From: Stenotrophomonas tumulicola | Lineage (GTDB): Bacteria; Pseudomonadota; Gammaproteobacteria; Xanthomonadales; Xanthomonadaceae | NCBI RefSeq assembly: GCF_014117215.1 | Contig: NZ_JACGXS010000007.1 | Coordinates: 122,765-186,764, forward strand | Direction: 5' to 3' | DNA length: 64,000 nucleotides | Part shown: piece by piece, positions 8,034 to 16,692 of the stretch | Numbering within the stretch: position 1 is the stretch's first letter | Layout of the letters: each line of letters begins with the position of its first letter | The notes under the pieces: generated by a model | What the model was told of the DNA's origin: nothing | The model's database searches: none | The model's input: only the letters and a program-made list of their open reading frames with translations | Position numbers and translations under genes: made by a program

Positions 8034-10474
8034 GGGATCAGGTTCGGATCGTAGTCGTCGCGGGTCGCGCCGGTGTTGCTGGGGGGCACCAGATAGAGGT
8101 CGTCGCGGTTGTAGCCGAGGATAGCACGGCGCAGGGTGCGGTCCGTGTTCTGGCCAAGGGAGCTCAGGCCCTTGAGGACGAACTCGAGCTGGAAGGAGGT
8201 ATTGAGCTCGCCTTCGCGGTTGCGCACATAGCGGCGGGCCAGCGCACGTACGGCGAGGCAGCAGCTGTCCCACTGCACGCCACCGATGATTTCCAGTGGC
8301 TTGCTGTCTTCGAGGGAGTAATAGTAGCGACCGACCACGCTCCAGCGCGGGTTGATCGGGTACAGGAAGGACAGGTCGGCCTGTTTCAGCAGGTTGCTGC
8401 CATCGGGGTTGATGCGGTGGCGGTAGCTGATGTTGACGATGCCGTCGTTGGACATCAGGTAGCGCGCACGCACGCTGGCCAGGTCTTCACGCTTGTACTT
8501 GGGATCCCACTGGTAGGTGGCGCCCAGGTTCCAGCGGTCGTTGATCATGTAGTTGGCATCGGCGATCCACGCCGACTTGCCCTGCTCGACCGGGGTGGCG
8601 TTGTTGGGCATCGTCACCCGCGAATCTTCGAAGTACAGGATCTGGCCGATGCTGCCGGAGAACCGCTCGCGACCGGTTTCCTGGTCGATGAAACGGGTGC
8701 TCAGCGCCATGGTCAGCTGGTTGGCGTCGTTCTGGCGGTCTGCGCCGGTATAGCGTGAATCGCGGAACAGCTGGCCCCAGCTGAAGGTGAAGTCGCGGGT
8801 GTCGAAGATCGGCAGCTCGCTCTGGTCGCGGTAGGGCGTGCGCAGGTAGAACAGGCGCGGTTCCAGCGTGTGCAGGTAGGGCTTGCCGCCGATGGTGGTT
8901 TCGCGGTCGAAGAACAGCCCGGCGTCCAGGCTGGCGATCGGCACGCTGCGGTTGGGCGAGGTGTTGCCGCGCAGCTGGTCGGGCGTGGCGGTGGCCGGAT
9001 CGATGCCGGCCGCGCGCAGGTTGTTGGCGCGGATGCTGTCGGCCAGCCCCTGTTCCAGGTCGTAGCCGGTATAGCGCCAGGCCAGGGTGGGGGTGACATA
9101 CCAGGCCGCGCCACTGAATGGCATGGTGACGTAGGGCTTGATGTCCAGGCGCGAGCCGCCGAGCACTTCGCGCTCGCTGCCGTCACGGACGTATTCGCCA
9201 TCGCTGTCGATGGTCTTGCCGTGCACGTCATCGTGGGTGAAGTGGACGGCTTCGGCATAGACGCCTACTTCCAGCCACGGCAGCACCGGCTTGTCCCAGG
9301 TACCGAACAGGCGGGGCTGCCGGTTGTAGGGAAGCGAGCTTTCGGTCAGCGTGTAATCGGTCAGCTGCCAGTAGTCGGCCATCAGGCCAGCGGTCCAGTT
9401 CTCACCGGTGCCGTAGAGGCCGACCTGGCTCTGCAGGTTCGAGGCGGTCACGCCAAGCAGCCTGTTGGAGAAATCCTCGACGTAACGCTCGTCACTCACC
9501 CAGGCCAGGTTGGCGCGCGCCTGCCAGTTCGGGTTGAAGTTGTGGTAGCCGGAAAATTCGACCCGGCCACGGTCCTTCTCGCGCAGTTCATCGTCCGGCA
9601 GGTAAGCGGTGCGCAGTTCGCCGCGCCCACCGTCGTAGAGATAGCGGAACTCATTGTCGAGCATGAAACCGCGCTTGCTCATGTAGCGCGGGGTCAGCGT
9701 GTCATCGTAGTTCGGCGCCAGGTTGAAATAGATCGGCTGGGCATAATCGAAACCATTGCGCCCGGACAGGCCCAGCTCCGGATACAGCAGGCCGGTCTGG
9801 CGGCGGTCGTCGATGGGGAACTTGAAGTAGGGCGACCACAGCACCGGCACCTTGCCGATGCGCAGCACGGCGTTGCGTGCAGTGCCGAAGCCCTCGTCGT
9901 TATCCACTTCGATCTGCGGCGCCGACAGCTTCCATACCGGCTGCGACGGATCGCAGGTGGTGTAGGTGGAGCGGTGCATCTGTCCGACCGCCCCCTGCAG
10001 GTCGACCGATTCGGCACCGCCGTTGCCGCGCCGCGACACCAGCTGGTACTGGATGTCGGAGATCTTGTGGGTATCGGCTTCCTGGTTGCCTTCGGCCCGC
10101 TTGGCCAGCATGCGGATGGACGAGTCCTGGTAGCGCACGTTGCCTTCGGCGACATAGTTGCCGGTTTCGGTGTCGAAGCTCAGGTGATCGGTGCCCAGGA
10201 ACTGGTCGCCGCGCTTCAATGCCACGTTGCCCTCGTACTGCGGCACGGTGGAGGTGCCGGACAGCTGGTCGCCCTCGATATCGGTGGGCAGTTCGGTACG
10301 GGTTTCAGCGGCAGCCTTGTCGGCTGGCGGGGCATCACTGAAAGCGGGCAGCACGTCGCTGACCGGGCAAAGCCCCCAGTTCGGTGGCTTGTCGTCGGCC
10401 AATGCCGGAAGGCACAGGGCGATACCCAGAGGGAGAGGCAGCAGGCGGAAGGCTTTGCGCACGCGTGATGACAT
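8030..10474 (-). CDS. lptD: LPS-assembly protein LptD
   Basis: LptD is the outer-membrane beta-barrel that, with LptE, inserts LPS in the outer leaflet. The 814-residue product has a signal peptide (MSSRVRKAFRLLPLPLGIALCLPALA), an N-terminal OstA/jellyroll region with DQLSGTSTVPQYEGNVALKRG-type repeats, and a long barrel rich in alternating aromatic strands. Two adjacent cysteines near the C-terminus (WDSCCLAVRA) match the conserved pair used in the LptD disulfide shuffle. It heads the lptD-surA-pdxA-rsmA-apaG-apaH operon. A gap of only 78 bases separates it from the upstream gene on the same strand. Confidence 0.96.
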   Translation of the reverse strand: MSSRVRKAFRLLPLPLGIALCLPALADDKPPNWGLCPVSDVLPAFSDAPPADKAAAETRTELPTDIEGDQLSGTSTVPQYEGNVALKRGDQFLGTDHLSFDTETGNYVAEGNVRYQDSSIRMLAKRAEGNQEADTHKISDIQYQLVSRRGNGGAESVDLQGAVGQMHRSTYTTCDPSQPVWKLSAPQIEVDNDEGFGTARNAVLRIGKVPVLWSPYFKFPIDDRRQTGLLYPELGLSGRNGFDYAQPIYFNLAPNYDDTLTPRYMSKRGFMLDNEFRYLYDGGRGELRTAYLPDDELREKDRGRVEFSGYHNFNPNWQARANLAWVSDERYVEDFSNRLLGVTASNLQSQVGLYGTGENWTAGLMADYWQLTDYTLTESSLPYNRQPRLFGTWDKPVLPWLEVGVYAEAVHFTHDDVHGKTIDSDGEYVRDGSEREVLGGSRLDIKPYVTMPFSGAAWYVTPTLAWRYTGYDLEQGLADSIRANNLRAAGIDPATATPDQLRGNTSPNRSVPIASLDAGLFFDRETTIGGKPYLHTLEPRLFYLRTPYRDQSELPIFDTRDFTFSWGQLFRDSRYTGADRQNDANQLTMALSTRFIDQETGRERFSGSIGQILYFEDSRVTMPNNATPVEQGKSAWIADANYMINDRWNLGATYQWDPKYKREDLASVRARYLMSNDGIVNISYRHRINPDGSNLLKQADLSFLYPINPRWSVVGRYYYSLEDSKPLEIIGGVQWDSCCLAVRALARRYVRNREGELNTSFQLEFVLKGLSSLGQNTDRTLRRAILGYNRDDLYLVPPSNTGATRDDYDPNLIP

Positions 10475-10552
10475 TCAGGCGAAAACGGTCCGTAGCTTGC
10501 CCCATCCCTTGCATAGGGGCAATGAAGGTCGCTCAGTCATGGCGGTTCGGGT

Positions 10553-11488
10553 TCATCGGGGCGCGTCCGCCTGGGCATCCAGCAGGGCCCCCACATGGGC
10601 CACGCTGCAGTCTGCAATCGCCTGCAGGTCATAGCCGCCTTCCAGCATCGACACCACGCGGCCGGCAGCATGGCGCCGGGCCAATGCCAGCAGTTCGGTG
10701 GTGATCCAGGCGAAATCCTCGGTCTCAAGCATCAGGTCGGCCTGCGGATCGCGCAGGTGCGCGTCGAAACCGGCAGACACCAGCAGCAGTTGCGGGCGGA
10801 AATCATCGATGGCCGGCAGCATCTCTTCCACCCACACATTGCGGAAGCGCAGGCTGCCGCTGCCGGGTGGCAACAGGATGTTGAGCAGGTTGCCGGCGCC
10901 GCGGTCGCGGCGCAGCCCGGAATGCGGGAACAGCCCGGCCTGGTGGGTGCTGTAGTAGGCAACCCGTGGGTCGTGCTGGAAGATGTCCTGGGTGCCATTG
11001 CCATGATGGACGTCGAAATCGACCACGGCGATCCGCTCCAGCCCATAGCGGTCGCGGGCATAGGCGGCGGCCACGGCGATGTTGTTGAGCAGGCAGAAGC
11101 CCATGGCGGCACTGGCGGTGGCATGGTGGCCCGGCGGACGTACCGCACAGAACGCCAGCGGGTCGTCGCCCAGCATCACCGCGTCCACGGCGGCTACGCC
11201 TGCCCCGGCGGCGTGCAGCGCCGCAGTGGCAGAGCCGGGCGAGGTGCGGGTGTCCAGGTCGATCTGGCGCAGCGCGGTGGTCTGCGCCTGCAGCACCAGG
11301 TCGATCAGGCCATCTTCATGCACGCGCGCCAGTTCACCGCGCTTGGCAGGCGGGGCCTGGCGCCAGTCCAGCCGGTCGGGGAACGCATCGCGCAGAGCGT
11401 CGAGGACGGCCAGCAGGCGCTGGGGAGATTCGGGATGGTCCGGGCCGGGGTCATGCTGCAGGCAGGAAGGATGGGTGAAAACCAGCAT
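10553..11488 (-). CDS. Histone deacetylase-like amidohydrolase
   Basis: A 311-residue member of the arginase/deacetylase superfamily (HDAC, acetoin-utilisation AcuC, acetylpolyamine amidohydrolase). The family is clear from VRPPGHHA, the zinc-site segment DFDVHHGNGTQDIF, and VSAGFDAH. Substrates of bacterial members vary and none can be assigned here. The ATG at 11488 gives the standard start LVFTHPSCLQHDPGPDHPESPQR; longer upstream frame is not family-like. It lies 22 bases downstream of the cobalamin adenosyltransferase gene and is probably co-transcribed with it. Confidence 0.88.
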   Translation of the reverse strand: MLVFTHPSCLQHDPGPDHPESPQRLLAVLDALRDAFPDRLDWRQAPPAKRGELARVHEDGLIDLVLQAQTTALRQIDLDTRTSPGSATAALHAAGAGVAAVDAVMLGDDPLAFCAVRPPGHHATASAAMGFCLLNNIAVAAAYARDRYGLERIAVVDFDVHHGNGTQDIFQHDPRVAYYSTHQAGLFPHSGLRRDRGAGNLLNILLPPGSGSLRFRNVWVEEMLPAIDDFRPQLLLVSAGFDAHLRDPQADLMLETEDFAWITTELLALARRHAAGRVVSMLEGGYDLQAIADCSVAHVGALLDAQADAPR

Positions 11489-11510
11489 GGGCGAAGGAGG
11501 TCCGGAGTGA

Positions 11511-12065
11511 TCAGTCGTGGCGTCGCGAATGCTGCCAGAGTACTTCGCCCTGGCCATCGGCGCGGGCCAGTACCCGGGCCAGTACGAACAGCAGGTCCGA
11601 CAGCCGGTTGAGATACTGCAGCGCCTGCGGCCTCACTGCGTCCACCCGCGACAGGGCCACTGCCTCGCGTTCGGCGCGGCGCACGATGGTGCGCGCCAGG
11701 TGGCAGCGGGCGGCGGCTTCGCCGCCTGCTGGCAGGATGAACTCCTTCAGTACCGGCAGGTCGGCGTTGAAGTGGTCCAGCTGGCGTTCCAGCGTAGCCA
11801 CGTCGCCATCGGAAATGGCGGCGTGGCCGGGGATGCACAGCTCGCCGCCAAGGTCGAACAGCTGGTGCTGCAGGGTGGTCAGCAGTGCCTGGACATCGGC
11901 CGGCAGCGGCACCGCGAGCAACACGCCCAGCGCCGAATTGGCCTCGTCGACCGTGCCGAAGGCGGCAACGCGCGCGTCGTCCTTGCCTACCCGGCTGCCA
12001 TCGCCCAGCCCGGTGCTGCCGTCGTCGCCGGTGCGGGTATAGATGCGGGTAAGGCGATTGCCCAT
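11511..12065 (-). CDS. ATP:cob(I)alamin adenosyltransferase, PduO type
   Basis: Transfers the adenosyl group of ATP to cob(I)alamin to make coenzyme B12. The 184-residue protein has the PduO-family N-terminal ATP-binding motif TRTGDDGSTGLGDG (about 10-23), the VDEANSALG helix and the RRAERE/LNRLSDLLFVLAR segment near the C-terminus. No de novo corrin genes are visible nearby, so the enzyme probably works on imported or salvaged corrinoid. It starts nine bases after the BtuM-like membrane gene, which fits an uptake-then-activation pair. Confidence 0.93.
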   Translation of the reverse strand: MGNRLTRIYTRTGDDGSTGLGDGSRVGKDDARVAAFGTVDEANSALGVLLAVPLPADVQALLTTLQHQLFDLGGELCIPGHAAISDGDVATLERQLDHFNADLPVLKEFILPAGGEAAARCHLARTIVRRAEREAVALSRVDAVRPQALQYLNRLSDLLFVLARVLARADGQGEVLWQHSRRHD

Positions 12066-12074
12066 CGCGCCGCC

Positions 12075-12665
12075 TCAGCGCCGGATGTCGCGCTGGACCT
12101 GGCGCAGTTTGCCGACCTGTTCCCGCGCCACCTGCAGGGCCGCGGCCAGGCCTGCGTACAGGGCTGCCGTACCCAGGTAGGGGCCGAACCAGTCGGCATA
12201 GTTCTGCAGCCAGCCGCCAACTGTCGGGCTGGCGACATTGCGGGTGGTCCAGTAGAAGCCGCCCTGGGCGAACAGGTGGCACACCGCCACCGAAGCGAGC
12301 AGCAGCAACGCCGCCTTGCCCAGCGTGGACCAGTGCGCGCCCTGGTAGCCGTGGCCGAGCAGCATGCCGCCGGCCCACATCGCAAAGTATGCAGGCAGCA
12401 GCATCCAGTACCCCGGCGACACGCAATAGTGCTGCCAGAAATCCAGCCCGGCGCGGTGGATCACCACCCAGTCGACCAGCACGGCCAGGGCCATCAGCAA
12501 CGGGAACGCCCAGCGCGTCCAGGCGCGAAGGTAGAAGCCGCCGATGAAGAACACTGCCCACGAGGCATCGGGGATGGCGGCGAAATGGTTCAGGCGCGTG
12601 GCCGCCATCAGCAGCACGAGGCAGGTCAGCGCGGTGGCACGTTGCGTGGTAGTGATGGGGGACAT
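12075..12665 (-). CDS. btuM: BtuM-like putative cobalamin transporter
   Basis: A 196-residue polytopic membrane protein with about six hydrophobic segments. The block TRLNHFAAIPDASWAVFFIGGFYL and a cysteine in HYCVSPGYWMLLPAYF resemble the small BtuM family, where a conserved Cys near residue 80 coordinates the cobalt of cobalamin; with the ATG at 12665 the Cys here is residue 81. This start was preferred to the ATG at 12713 for that reason and because the extra N-terminus is not membrane-like. The neighbour is a cobalamin adenosyltransferase. I see no cobalamin riboswitch in the roughly 105 bases upstream. The alternative name is simply a DUF6580-type membrane protein. Confidence 0.65.
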   Translation of the reverse strand: MSPITTTQRATALTCLVLLMAATRLNHFAAIPDASWAVFFIGGFYLRAWTRWAFPLLMALAVLVDWVVIHRAGLDFWQHYCVSPGYWMLLPAYFAMWAGGMLLGHGYQGAHWSTLGKAALLLLASVAVCHLFAQGGFYWTTRNVASPTVGGWLQNYADWFGPYLGTAALYAGLAAALQVAREQVGKLRQVQRDIRR

Positions 12666-12771
12666 GGGGCGCGCACAGGGGAAGGCGGTGCCCATTCTAG
12701 ACCGCCCGGACATGCTGGCGCAGGCCCCCGGCCCCGGACAGCGACGACCAGCGAGCGCGTATCATGGGCCC

Positions 12772-13977
12772 ATGAGCGAACGTGTTGATGTCCTGATCGT
12801 CGGCGGCGGGCTGGTCGGTGCCAGCCTGGCCATTGCCCTGCAGCGCCTTGGCCGTACTGTGCTGCTGCTGGAAGCCACGGCTGCCGGCGCGTTGCCGGCA
12901 GTGTTCGACCAGCGCAACCTGAGCTTTGCCGCGGCCACCGTCAACGCGCTGACTGCGCTGGGCGTGATGCAGAAGCTGGCAAGCCCGCCGGGTCCGATCA
13001 CCCGTATCCATATCAGCCGCGCCGGCGATTTCGGCCGCGTGCAACTGGCTGCAGCGGATTACGGGCGGCCGTGGTTCGGCCAGGTGGTGATGGCGCGTGA
13101 TTTCGGCAATGCGCTGGAAGCACGCCTGCAGGAACTGCCTGGTGTGCAACGCCAGCGTCCGGCGCGGTTCCTTGGCCTGGGCGAGGTGGTGGATGGCCAT
13201 CGGCAGGTGCGTGTCCAGGACGGGCGCGGCGAACATATCGTGCTTGCGCGCCTGGTGGTCGGCGCCGACGGAACCGCAAGCGGCGTACGTGCCGCCCTCG
13301 ACATCGGCGTGGACGAACACGATTTCCAGCAGACCCTGTTCGTGGCCCGTGTGCGCAGCCAGCGCGCTCCGGATGGCACCGCATGGGAACGGCTGACCGA
13401 CACCGGCCCTACGGCGCTGCTGCCGCGCGGTGACCGCCACTTCGGCGTCGTCCATGGCGTTGCCCGTGCCGACGCCGATGCGGTGATGGCGCTGGATGAA
13501 GCAGGTTGGCTGCAACGGTTGCAGGCGGCCATCGGCTGGCGCGCCGGGCGCCTGTTGCAGTCCGGTGAGCGCAGCGCCTATCCGCTGCGCCAGGTGTTGT
13601 CGAAGGCGCTGGTCGGCGAGCGCGCGGTGCTGCTGGGCAACGCCGCGCAGACCATCCACCCGCTGGGCGCACAGGGTTTCAACCTGGGGCTGCGCGACGC
13701 GCTGACCCTGGCCGAGTTGCTGGAAGCGCCAGGCGATGCAGGTGGCGATGCGCTGCTGCAGGCCTATGTGCAGCGCCGCGAAGAAGACCGCAGCCAGACC
13801 ATTGCATTTTCCGGTGGACTGGCGCGGCTGACCAGCAATGCGGCCCCGCTGCTGCGCCCCTTGCGCAGCGTGGGCCTGCTGGCCACGCAGGCGACATCGG
13901 TGCAGTCGATGCTGGTCGGTGGTGCGATGGGGTTCCGTGGCGAGGTGCCCCGGCTGTGTCGTGGGGAAGTGGCATGA
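12772..13977 (+). CDS. ubiH: 2-octaprenyl-6-methoxyphenyl hydroxylase-type FAD monooxygenase
   Basis: A 401-residue flavoprotein of the UbiH/UbiF/VisC/COQ6 family, which hydroxylates the aromatic ring during ubiquinone synthesis. The N-terminal FAD dinucleotide fold is IVGGGLVGASLA (9-20), the middle DG motif is VVGADGTASGVR, and the C-terminal FAD motif GNAAQTIHPLGAQGFNLGLRD begins at about residue 289. The ATG at 12772 gives a normal length. A paralog follows with a 4-base overlap; UbiH for the first gene is the usual assignment but the two could be exchanged. Confidence 0.88.
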   Translation: MSERVDVLIVGGGLVGASLAIALQRLGRTVLLLEATAAGALPAVFDQRNLSFAAATVNALTALGVMQKLASPPGPITRIHISRAGDFGRVQLAAADYGRPWFGQVVMARDFGNALEARLQELPGVQRQRPARFLGLGEVVDGHRQVRVQDGRGEHIVLARLVVGADGTASGVRAALDIGVDEHDFQQTLFVARVRSQRAPDGTAWERLTDTGPTALLPRGDRHFGVVHGVARADADAVMALDEAGWLQRLQAAIGWRAGRLLQSGERSAYPLRQVLSKALVGERAVLLGNAAQTIHPLGAQGFNLGLRDALTLAELLEAPGDAGGDALLQAYVQRREEDRSQTIAFSGGLARLTSNAAPLLRPLRSVGLLATQATSVQSMLVGGAMGFRGEVPRLCRGEVA

Positions 13978-15152
13978 GCCGTGCCCGCGTCGACGTGGCG
14001 ATCGTAGGTGGCGGCGTGGTCGGTGCCAGCTGTGCGCTGGCGCTGGCCGGGGCCGGCCTGTCGGTGGCGTTGGTGGAGGGCCGCGAGCCTGCGCCATGGC
14101 AGGCGGACCAGCCGGACCTCCGCGTGTTTGCCTTCGCCGCGGACAACGTACAGCTGCTGCAGCGCCTGGGCGTATGGGAGTCGGTGGTCCGTGCCCGTGC
14201 CCATCCCTACCGGCGCATGCAGGTATGGGATGCCGCCGGTGGGGATGACCTGCTGTTCGATGCCGACCGCTTCGGCCGCAGCGAGCTGGGCTGGATCGTG
14301 GAGAACGGCCTGCTGCTGGACCGGCTGTGGGCGGCTTTGCCGGCTGCCGGCGTGCAGGTCCATTGCCCGGCCCGCGTTGAGGACATGGAGCAGGACGAGC
14401 AGGGCGTGCGCCTGCGACTGGACGACGGTCGCCGCATTGATGCCGTGCTGGCGGTCGCTGCCGATGGAGCCAGCTCCACGCTGAGGCGGCTGGCCGGTAT
14501 CGAGGTGGACCAGCACGATTACCGGCAGCGCGGCGTGGTGGCGTACGTGGACAGCGCGCTGCCCAACCAGGCGACGGCGTGGCAGCGCTTCCTGCCCGGT
14601 GGACCGTTGGCACTGCTGCCGGTGGCGGGCCATCGCAGTTCCATCGTCTGGACCTTGCCGGATGCCGACGCCGAACGGGCGCTGCTGCTGGACGACGCTA
14701 CATTCGAGCGCGAACTCACCCGTGCATCAGGTGGCCGCCTGGGCGCGCTGGCGCTGGCCTCGAAGCGGGCGGCGTTCCCGCTGCGCCGGCAGTTGGTGCG
14801 TTGCTACGTGGCAGGGCGCGTGCTGGCGTTGGGCGATGCGGCGCACGTGGTGCATCCGCTGGCCGGGCAGGGCGTCAACCTGGGCCTGCGCGATGTGTCG
14901 GCGCTACAGCGTACGCTGGCGCCCTCGGCACAACGCCGTGGCCAGCCACGATTGTCGCCGCAGCGGCTGCAGCGCTGGGCGCGCGAACGACGCAGCGACA
15001 ACACGATTGCCGCTTACGGCTTTGATGCCATCAACCGGCTGTTCTCCAACGACGAGATGCACCTCACCCTGGTCCGTGGCCATGCGTTGGGCTGCGCAGG
15101 CAAGTGGCCGCCGTTGCTGCAGCAGTTCTGGAGGCGCGCGGCGGGCGTGTGA
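13974..15152 (+). CDS. UbiH/UbiF/VisC family FAD-dependent hydroxylase
   Basis: A 392-residue paralog of the preceding gene, starting at an ATG that overlaps its stop. It has the same architecture: AIVGGGVVGASCALAL at the N-terminus, a central VAADGASSTLR motif, and GDAAHVVHPLAGQGVNLGLRD from residue 287. It probably performs another ring hydroxylation of ubiquinone synthesis (UbiF- or UbiI-like). The sequence alone does not decide which carbon it acts on, so no symbol is given. The two genes form a transcription unit on their own, divergent from the btuM-like gene. Confidence 0.88.
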   Translation: MSRARVDVAIVGGGVVGASCALALAGAGLSVALVEGREPAPWQADQPDLRVFAFAADNVQLLQRLGVWESVVRARAHPYRRMQVWDAAGGDDLLFDADRFGRSELGWIVENGLLLDRLWAALPAAGVQVHCPARVEDMEQDEQGVRLRLDDGRRIDAVLAVAADGASSTLRRLAGIEVDQHDYRQRGVVAYVDSALPNQATAWQRFLPGGPLALLPVAGHRSSIVWTLPDADAERALLLDDATFERELTRASGGRLGALALASKRAAFPLRRQLVRCYVAGRVLALGDAAHVVHPLAGQGVNLGLRDVSALQRTLAPSAQRRGQPRLSPQRLQRWARERRSDNTIAAYGFDAINRLFSNDEMHLTLVRGHALGCAGKWPPLLQQFWRRAAGV

Positions 15153-15208
15153 CCGGTCCTGGTGGGTGACGGCGGTTGGTCGTCATGCATTTCCTGGCCG
15201 CGCGCGGC

Positions 15209-15232
15209 ATGACGGGCATGGCCCGTCACTAC
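15209..15232 (-). repeat. SMAG repeat (single)
   Basis: Read on the minus strand it begins GTAG and continues as TGACGGGCCATGCCCGTCA, a perfect stem-loop. It lies between the convergent FAD hydroxylase and EF-hand genes, five bases beyond the EF-hand gene's stop. Confidence 0.75.
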
Positions 15233-15236
15233 CGGT

Positions 15237-15632
15237 TCAATCCACCAGCCAGCCGGCAAGGTCCGCGCGATCGAGCTTGCCGCGACGCTTGACGTCCAGC
15301 GCCTTGAACTCATCGGCCAGCGACGGATTGACCTGTGCCTCGTCCTGGCTGATGAAACCGTCGCCATCCACGTCCAGCTCGATGAAGCGCACGCGATACT
15401 GGCCCGTTGCGCCGGTCGGTGTCACCGAACGCACGGTCACCGGCGTTTCACCCAATGGCACGTCGATGTCCACGCTGTGGGTCACCCGGCCCGATGACAG
15501 CTCCTGCGCGCGTACCACGCCGCTGTCATCGCGCAGTGGCTGGCTCTGTGCAGGCGTGGGTTGCGTCGGCTGCGCCAGTGCTGGAAGGGTGGCCAGCAGC
15601 AGGACGAACAGGAAGCTGGGACGGCTGGGCAT
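15237..15632 (-). CDS. Secreted EF-hand domain protein
   Basis: A 131-residue protein with a signal peptide ending after LPALA (about residue 20) and a Pro/Gln-rich stretch. A canonical EF-hand calcium loop DVDGDGFISQDE lies at 87-98, followed by a degenerate second loop DVKRRGKLDRAD at 113-124. This suggests calcium binding in the periplasm or outside the cell. The start at 15632 is chosen because it places the signal peptide at the N-terminus. No catalytic domain is present. Similar small EF-hand proteins are common in Xanthomonadaceae, but a specific role cannot be given. Confidence 0.85.
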   Translation of the reverse strand: MPSRPSFLFVLLLATLPALAQPTQPTPAQSQPLRDDSGVVRAQELSSGRVTHSVDIDVPLGETPVTVRSVTPTGATGQYRVRFIELDVDGDGFISQDEAQVNPSLADEFKALDVKRRGKLDRADLAGWLVD

Positions 15633-15742
15633 GGCGACTCCTTCTTTGGGGGCAGGGCATCCCCGATGCAGGGATTCTGCAAGCCGGGTGCCGTATTGAT
15701 CGGCATATTCCCACGATCTTTCCACGCAGTGAGGAAGCCTGC

Positions 15743-16216
15743 ATGAACATCATCAATGCGCTCTTTGATCTGTTCCACCCGGGGCGCGCTGCAAGGCTGG
15801 ATGCGATGCAGACGATCGCCTTCGCAGCCGGCAGTGAACAGGCGCCTTTGGCCAGGCTGCTCAGGCAGGTCCAGAATGCCGAGCGCACCAGCGGCCTGCG
15901 GCTTGGAGGCGGACACGCGGAGGCCCTGCGCCAGCACGTGGAAGGTGCCCACCCGATGCAGGCGGACCGGATCGTCGACACCGTGGCAGCGTTGAAGCGC
16001 CAGAACCAGGCGACGCTGGAAACGCTCATGCGGAACAGCGCGGGCACCCGGCCGGGTAGCGCGCATGCGAACCAGATCCGCGCAACGCAGCAGCTGATCG
16101 GTGCCGCCCGGCAGTTTCCACAGGATGTCCGCACGGCTGCGGCGAAGCCGGGCAGGGAACTGGCTGCAGCGCTCGTCGGCATTGGCAATCCGGCCAAGCC
16201 AGGGCAGGGCAGGTAA
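15743..16216 (+). CDS. Unrecognised protein, first of a pair
   Basis: I do not recognise this 157-residue protein. A good ribosome binding site (GAGGAAG, seven bases before the ATG) and an uninterrupted frame support it. It is predicted mostly helical, basic, with no signal peptide or membrane segment. Segments rich in Ala/Gln (AALKRQNQATLETLM, IRATQQLIGAARQF) and a Gly/Pro end are visible. The next unrecognised gene starts two bases after its stop, so the pair is co-translated. The upstream neighbour is divergent, so the pair has its own promoter somewhere in 15633-15742. Confidence 0.65.
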   Translation: MNIINALFDLFHPGRAARLDAMQTIAFAAGSEQAPLARLLRQVQNAERTSGLRLGGGHAEALRQHVEGAHPMQADRIVDTVAALKRQNQATLETLMRNSAGTRPGSAHANQIRATQQLIGAARQFPQDVRTAAAKPGRELAAALVGIGNPAKPGQGR

Positions 16217-16218
16217 GG

Positions 16219-16692
16219 ATGGGCCTGACGTCGTGCCTGTCGCCCGCCTTGGCCGGGTTGCGGCGGTATTGGTACAGGACGCCGTGCTCCCGGCCGGCAG
16301 CGCGGGACGTACCATCGCAGGCGGCGCTGGAGAGCGTCCTGCTTTCCGTGGACAACGCCAGCAAAGCGGGAGTGCTGCCGTCCCGGCAGGCGCAGAAACT
16401 TCGTTGCTGCCTGCCGGACGACCAGCCCACTGCGGTACCGCGCCCGCTCGGCCGCCGCCGGCTGGCCTCCAGCCTGGAGCGCCTGGAGGCTGATTACCGA
16501 AGCCGCCGCACCGGGTTGCAGGCCGCCAGCAATGCGTGCCTGCACGATCGGATGAGGGGACGCGAATGCTTTGACCTGCAACGGGTAAGCGAGTTGCACG
16601 GCAGGATCGAGGCAGCCAGCATGGTGATCGCTTTCACCAGGGATGCGCGCATGGAGCTCGCACGGCCCCGTGCGCGGCCTGCAAGCTGGTAG
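16219..16692 (+). CDS. Unrecognised Arg-rich protein, second of a pair
   Basis: A 157-residue protein beginning two bases after the previous gene, preceded by GGTAAGG. I do not recognise it. It is strongly basic (runs such as RPLGRRRL and RSRRTG), contains several cysteines (positions about 6, 23, 62, 63, 107 and 117), and has a long helical stretch LASSLERLEADYRSRRTGLQAASNA. Its final TGG-TAG is formed by the GTAG head of a SMAG repeat, so the present C-terminus may have been set by repeat insertion. It has equal length to its partner but no obvious sequence similarity to it. Confidence 0.55.
   Translation: MGLTSCLSPALAGLRRYWYRTPCSRPAARDVPSQAALESVLLSVDNASKAGVLPSRQAQKLRCCLPDDQPTAVPRPLGRRRLASSLERLEADYRSRRTGLQAASNACLHDRMRGRECFDLQRVSELHGRIEAASMVIAFTRDARMELARPRARPASW

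Noticed and set aside
12666..12771. A cobalamin riboswitch upstream of the btuM-like gene.
   Set aside because: The gap is only about 105 bases and shows no B12-box-like sequence; the divergent ubiH start occupies the other side.
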